In this document: piece after piece, positions 63,201 to 64,000 of the stretch
Layout: each line of letters starts with the position of its first letter
How positions within the stretch are numbered: the stretch's first letter is position 1
Assembly: GCA_021817845.1 (NCBI GenBank)
Contig: JAKAFW010000003.1
Span: 1 to 64,000, forward strand
Length of the DNA stretch: 64,000 nt
Reading direction: 5' to 3'
Source: FEN-1297 sp021817845
GTDB taxonomy: Bacteria; Bacteroidota; Ignavibacteria; Ignavibacteriales; Ignavibacteriaceae
Notes under the pieces: generated by a model
What the model saw: only the letters and a program-made list of their open reading frames with translations
What the model was told of the DNA's origin: nothing
The model's database searches: none
Translations under genes and position numbers: made by a program

Positions 63201-63370
63201 GCTGTTTCTACAAACTGGCGATACTTTTCCTCACTCTTGCGCAGTGTATCCTCTGACTTCTTTAAATCAGCAATATCTTTTTCATAAGTTAACTTCAAAT
63301 ATTCATTTTCTTTTTTCAGTTCATTTAATTCGTATAAAAGTTCATATTCTGATTTTTCAATATTGTTCAT
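60206..63370 (-). CDS. Histidine kinase with five near-identical PAS repeats and a sixth PAS
   Basis: This 1054-residue protein has a short N-terminal coiled coil, then five PAS/PAC units repeating at exactly 125 residues (375 bases), each ending in a T-D-I-N motif near residues 156, 281, 406, 531 and 656. A diverged sixth PAS lies near 665-790, then a coiled coil, a HisKA domain with His836 (FSIIAHDLRSPFQG), and an HATPase with LLSNAVKF, DTGIGISEN and STGLGLLLCKEF. There is no membrane helix, so sensing is cytoplasmic. Repeats this even at DNA level point to recent internal duplication. No response regulator lies next to it. Confidence 0.93.
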   Translation of the reverse strand: MNNIEKSEYELLYELNELKKENEYLKLTYEKDIADLKKSEDTLRKSEEKYRQFVETAIEGILSLDTDRRLTFVNRQMAAMLGYSAEEMLDKKYESFMPEDQLNEDKLQSQIRAKGKNAIYERCFLRKDGQRHWTLVSAKSITDSEGKFAGSFGIFTDINERKLAEEALQESEERYRRIVETANEGILQLDSDRRLTFVNQQLATMLGYTIEEMLGRKYESFLPEDQLTEDKSQSKIRAQGKNAVYERCFLRKDGQRYWMLVSAKSITDSGGKFAGSFGMFTDINARKQMEAALQESEERYRRIVETAIEGILSLDSERRLNFVNQQLATMLGYTIEEMLGKKYESFLPEDQLMEDKAQAKIRAQGKNAFYERCFLRKDGQRYWMLVSAKAITNSEGKIAGSFGMFTDINDRKKTEAALQESEERYRRIVETAIEGILQVDSDRCLIFVNQQLATMLGYTVEEMLGRKYESFLPEDQLTDDKVQSKIRAQGKNAVYERCFLRKDGQRHWMLVSAKAITDSDGKFAGSFGMFTDINKRKHMEAALQESEEKYRRIVETANEGILSFGSDTRINFINRQMATMLGYTVEEMLGQKIETFLAEDQLSEHYVQMKNRALGKDTVYERCFKRKDGQRYWMLVSAKTILDTAGNFAGSFAMFTDINERKRAEAALYESELQYRLLFETAREGIVVIQKSKLSYFNPMMLEITGYSYEELLNMNFFEFVYQKDRDLILANHNKTITGGNAEQRYQFRMLKKDNSLCWVEMGSVKFTWKGEAATLNFIIDITEQKLTEIELVKLNEELKLSKDVIEENLSQKNMLVEKLEKLNSEKDKFFSIIAHDLRSPFQGFIGLTEIMVEEINILSKTELTNISNDLNKSANSLYKLLQNLLEWSQMQKGTINFAPQEWQLSEIVGQSYENIAQRASQKGITLENNISDSIRVNADEKMLNTVVRNLLSNAVKFTTTDGKVTISAKEINDNMVEVSVTDTGIGISENDVNKLFKLDEKVRKPGTDGEPSTGLGLLLCKEFVENHGGKIWIKSQENIGSTFYFTVPSVEKN

Positions 63371-63751
63371 GGTTTATTCCAAAAATATTTTTCACTGTAT
63401 AATTGATCGAATTATAAAATAATTTTAAATTTTTAGATAGATTGATTTTTATTTGATTATTTTCAAGCATACTGAATATTATTATCGGATATTTTCAAAT
63501 TTATTTTAGATTAACCCAAGCGACCGGATATTTCAGCAAACTTTATTCTTATTCTTAACTTCTTTTATCAGCAGCTGATTGGGAAATCTACAGTTTAAGA
63601 AAAAAGATGCACAGAATTTCTTTTGTAAGATTGCTAAAGTCATGCAATCTTAATTAAAATATTTTTCCAAGTGATGTCCAATTTCGAAATCTTACTTTGT
63701 TATAAATATGTAATTAAGAAATTTATTCATAATTAAAATTTGGAGTTTAAA
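63371..63751. other. Intergenic region before the YCII-like gene
   Basis: These 381 bases separate the divergent kinase and YCII-like genes and should carry both promoters. CGGATATTT appears twice (near 63485 and 63521). I see no gene or convincing operator. Confidence 0.4.
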
Positions 63752-64000
63752 ATGAACGATTACATGTTAATCTTCAGACACGAAGACGGCAATAAAGTTG
63801 CTTCACCGGAACAAATCCAAATCAGGATGAAACAAACTATGGATTGGATCGGCGGCATTGTCGCACAAAATAAATTCGGCGGCGGTAACGGTTTACCTTT
63901 GGAGATGCCAAAGTTGTCCGGACTAAGAATTCAAAAAAAAATGTTACCGACGGACCGTTCGGCGATATAAAAGAAACTATCGGCGGATATATTATTATCC
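63752..64000 (+). pseudogene. YCII-domain protein with apparent one-base frameshift, cut by window end
   Basis: The product starts MNDYMLIFRHEDGNK and follows the YCII family through FGGGNGLPLE. After about 63904 the family continues not in this frame but in the next one, as AKVVRTKNSKKNVTDGPFGD, then IKETIGGYIII, which runs off the window. One missing base near 63904 (GAGAT where GAGGAT is expected) explains it. This may be a genuine mutation or a sequencing error. An ATG at 63752 preceded by GGAG is the likely start. In the family, small YCII proteins have no firm common function. Confidence 0.8.

Noticed and set aside
60206..63370. Regular 375-bp repeats considered as a possible array or CRISPR-like structure
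   Set aside because: They are coding PAS repeats in one open frame, far longer than CRISPR units, with no unique spacers.

Overview
The window looks like chromosomal DNA from a low-GC member of the Bacteroidota/Chlorobiota side of life, most probably Ignavibacteria. The evidence is: AT-rich codon use throughout; a gingipain-class (C25) protease ending in a type IX secretion sorting domain; a FadL porin next to an SGNH lipoprotein; SPOR lipoproteins; a monomeric NADP isocitrate dehydrogenase; MacB/FtsX-type permeases of the kind common in Bacteroidota; and a tRNA gene without an encoded CCA end. This assignment rests on protein families and style, not on a marker-gene tree.

Layout. 1-8.6 kb: a tightly overlapped YqeY-CvpA-MutS2 operon (YqeY is cut by the window edge), a biotin carboxylase plus biotin carrier pair, then an envelope block (FadL-type porin, SGNH lipoprotein, terminator, SPOR lipoprotein). 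8.6-19.3 kb: an outer-membrane barrel gene, then an envelope operon (giant TPR protein, TonB-linked-type barrel, an HU-like domain tethered to the membrane and fused to SPOR, and TonB), meeting a convergent four-gene cluster of small membrane proteins and an NHL-repeat protein. 19.4-24.8 kb: tRNA-Gln, a hybrid-style two-component pair with an OB-fold sensor, a DUF2156 protein, a GIY-YIG protein and a scattered family of short repeats. 24.9-35.8 kb: a surface polysaccharide cluster (GT2, DegT aminotransferase, PglC-like initiating transferase, CapD/FlaA1 epimerase-dehydratase) ending in a 1905-residue C25 protease. 35.9-41.5 kb: glmS, a cyclic-2,3-diphosphoglycerate-synthase-like GTPase, ornithine carbamoyltransferase and thiolase.

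41.6-52.5 kb is the most coherent regulatory unit. An NtrC-like sigma-54 activator and its kinase are divergent from an operon of one membrane-fusion protein, two ABC ATPases and two large FtsX-type permeases. A near-consensus -24/-12 promoter lies 35 nt before the first gene, and three alternating half-sites of a GGACAG/TGTCCG palindrome lie about 255 nt upstream of it. The sequence alone therefore gives a full signal-to-exporter circuit. Each gene junction downstream of the adaptor carries a different palindromic or low-complexity repeat.

52.6-64 kb: a secreted C1 peptidase, a small lipoprotein, SemiSWEET, isocitrate dehydrogenase with a terminator, then a decayed mobile-element patch (toxin-antitoxin pair with a truncated PIN toxin, a MITE-like element in a palindromic target, REP-like palindromes, a 5'-truncated ArdC antirestriction gene and its small neighbour). 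It closes with an outer-membrane barrel, a histidine kinase with five in-register 125-residue PAS repeats plus a sixth PAS, and a YCII-like gene with an apparent one-base frameshift running off the window end.

I did not find a CRISPR array, rRNA, prophage or complete insertion sequence. The best candidates for something not well described are the HU-TM-SPOR/TonB envelope operon, the sigma-54 exporter circuit with duplicated ATPases and permeases, the five-fold PAS kinase, and the dispersed A/B/C repeat family.
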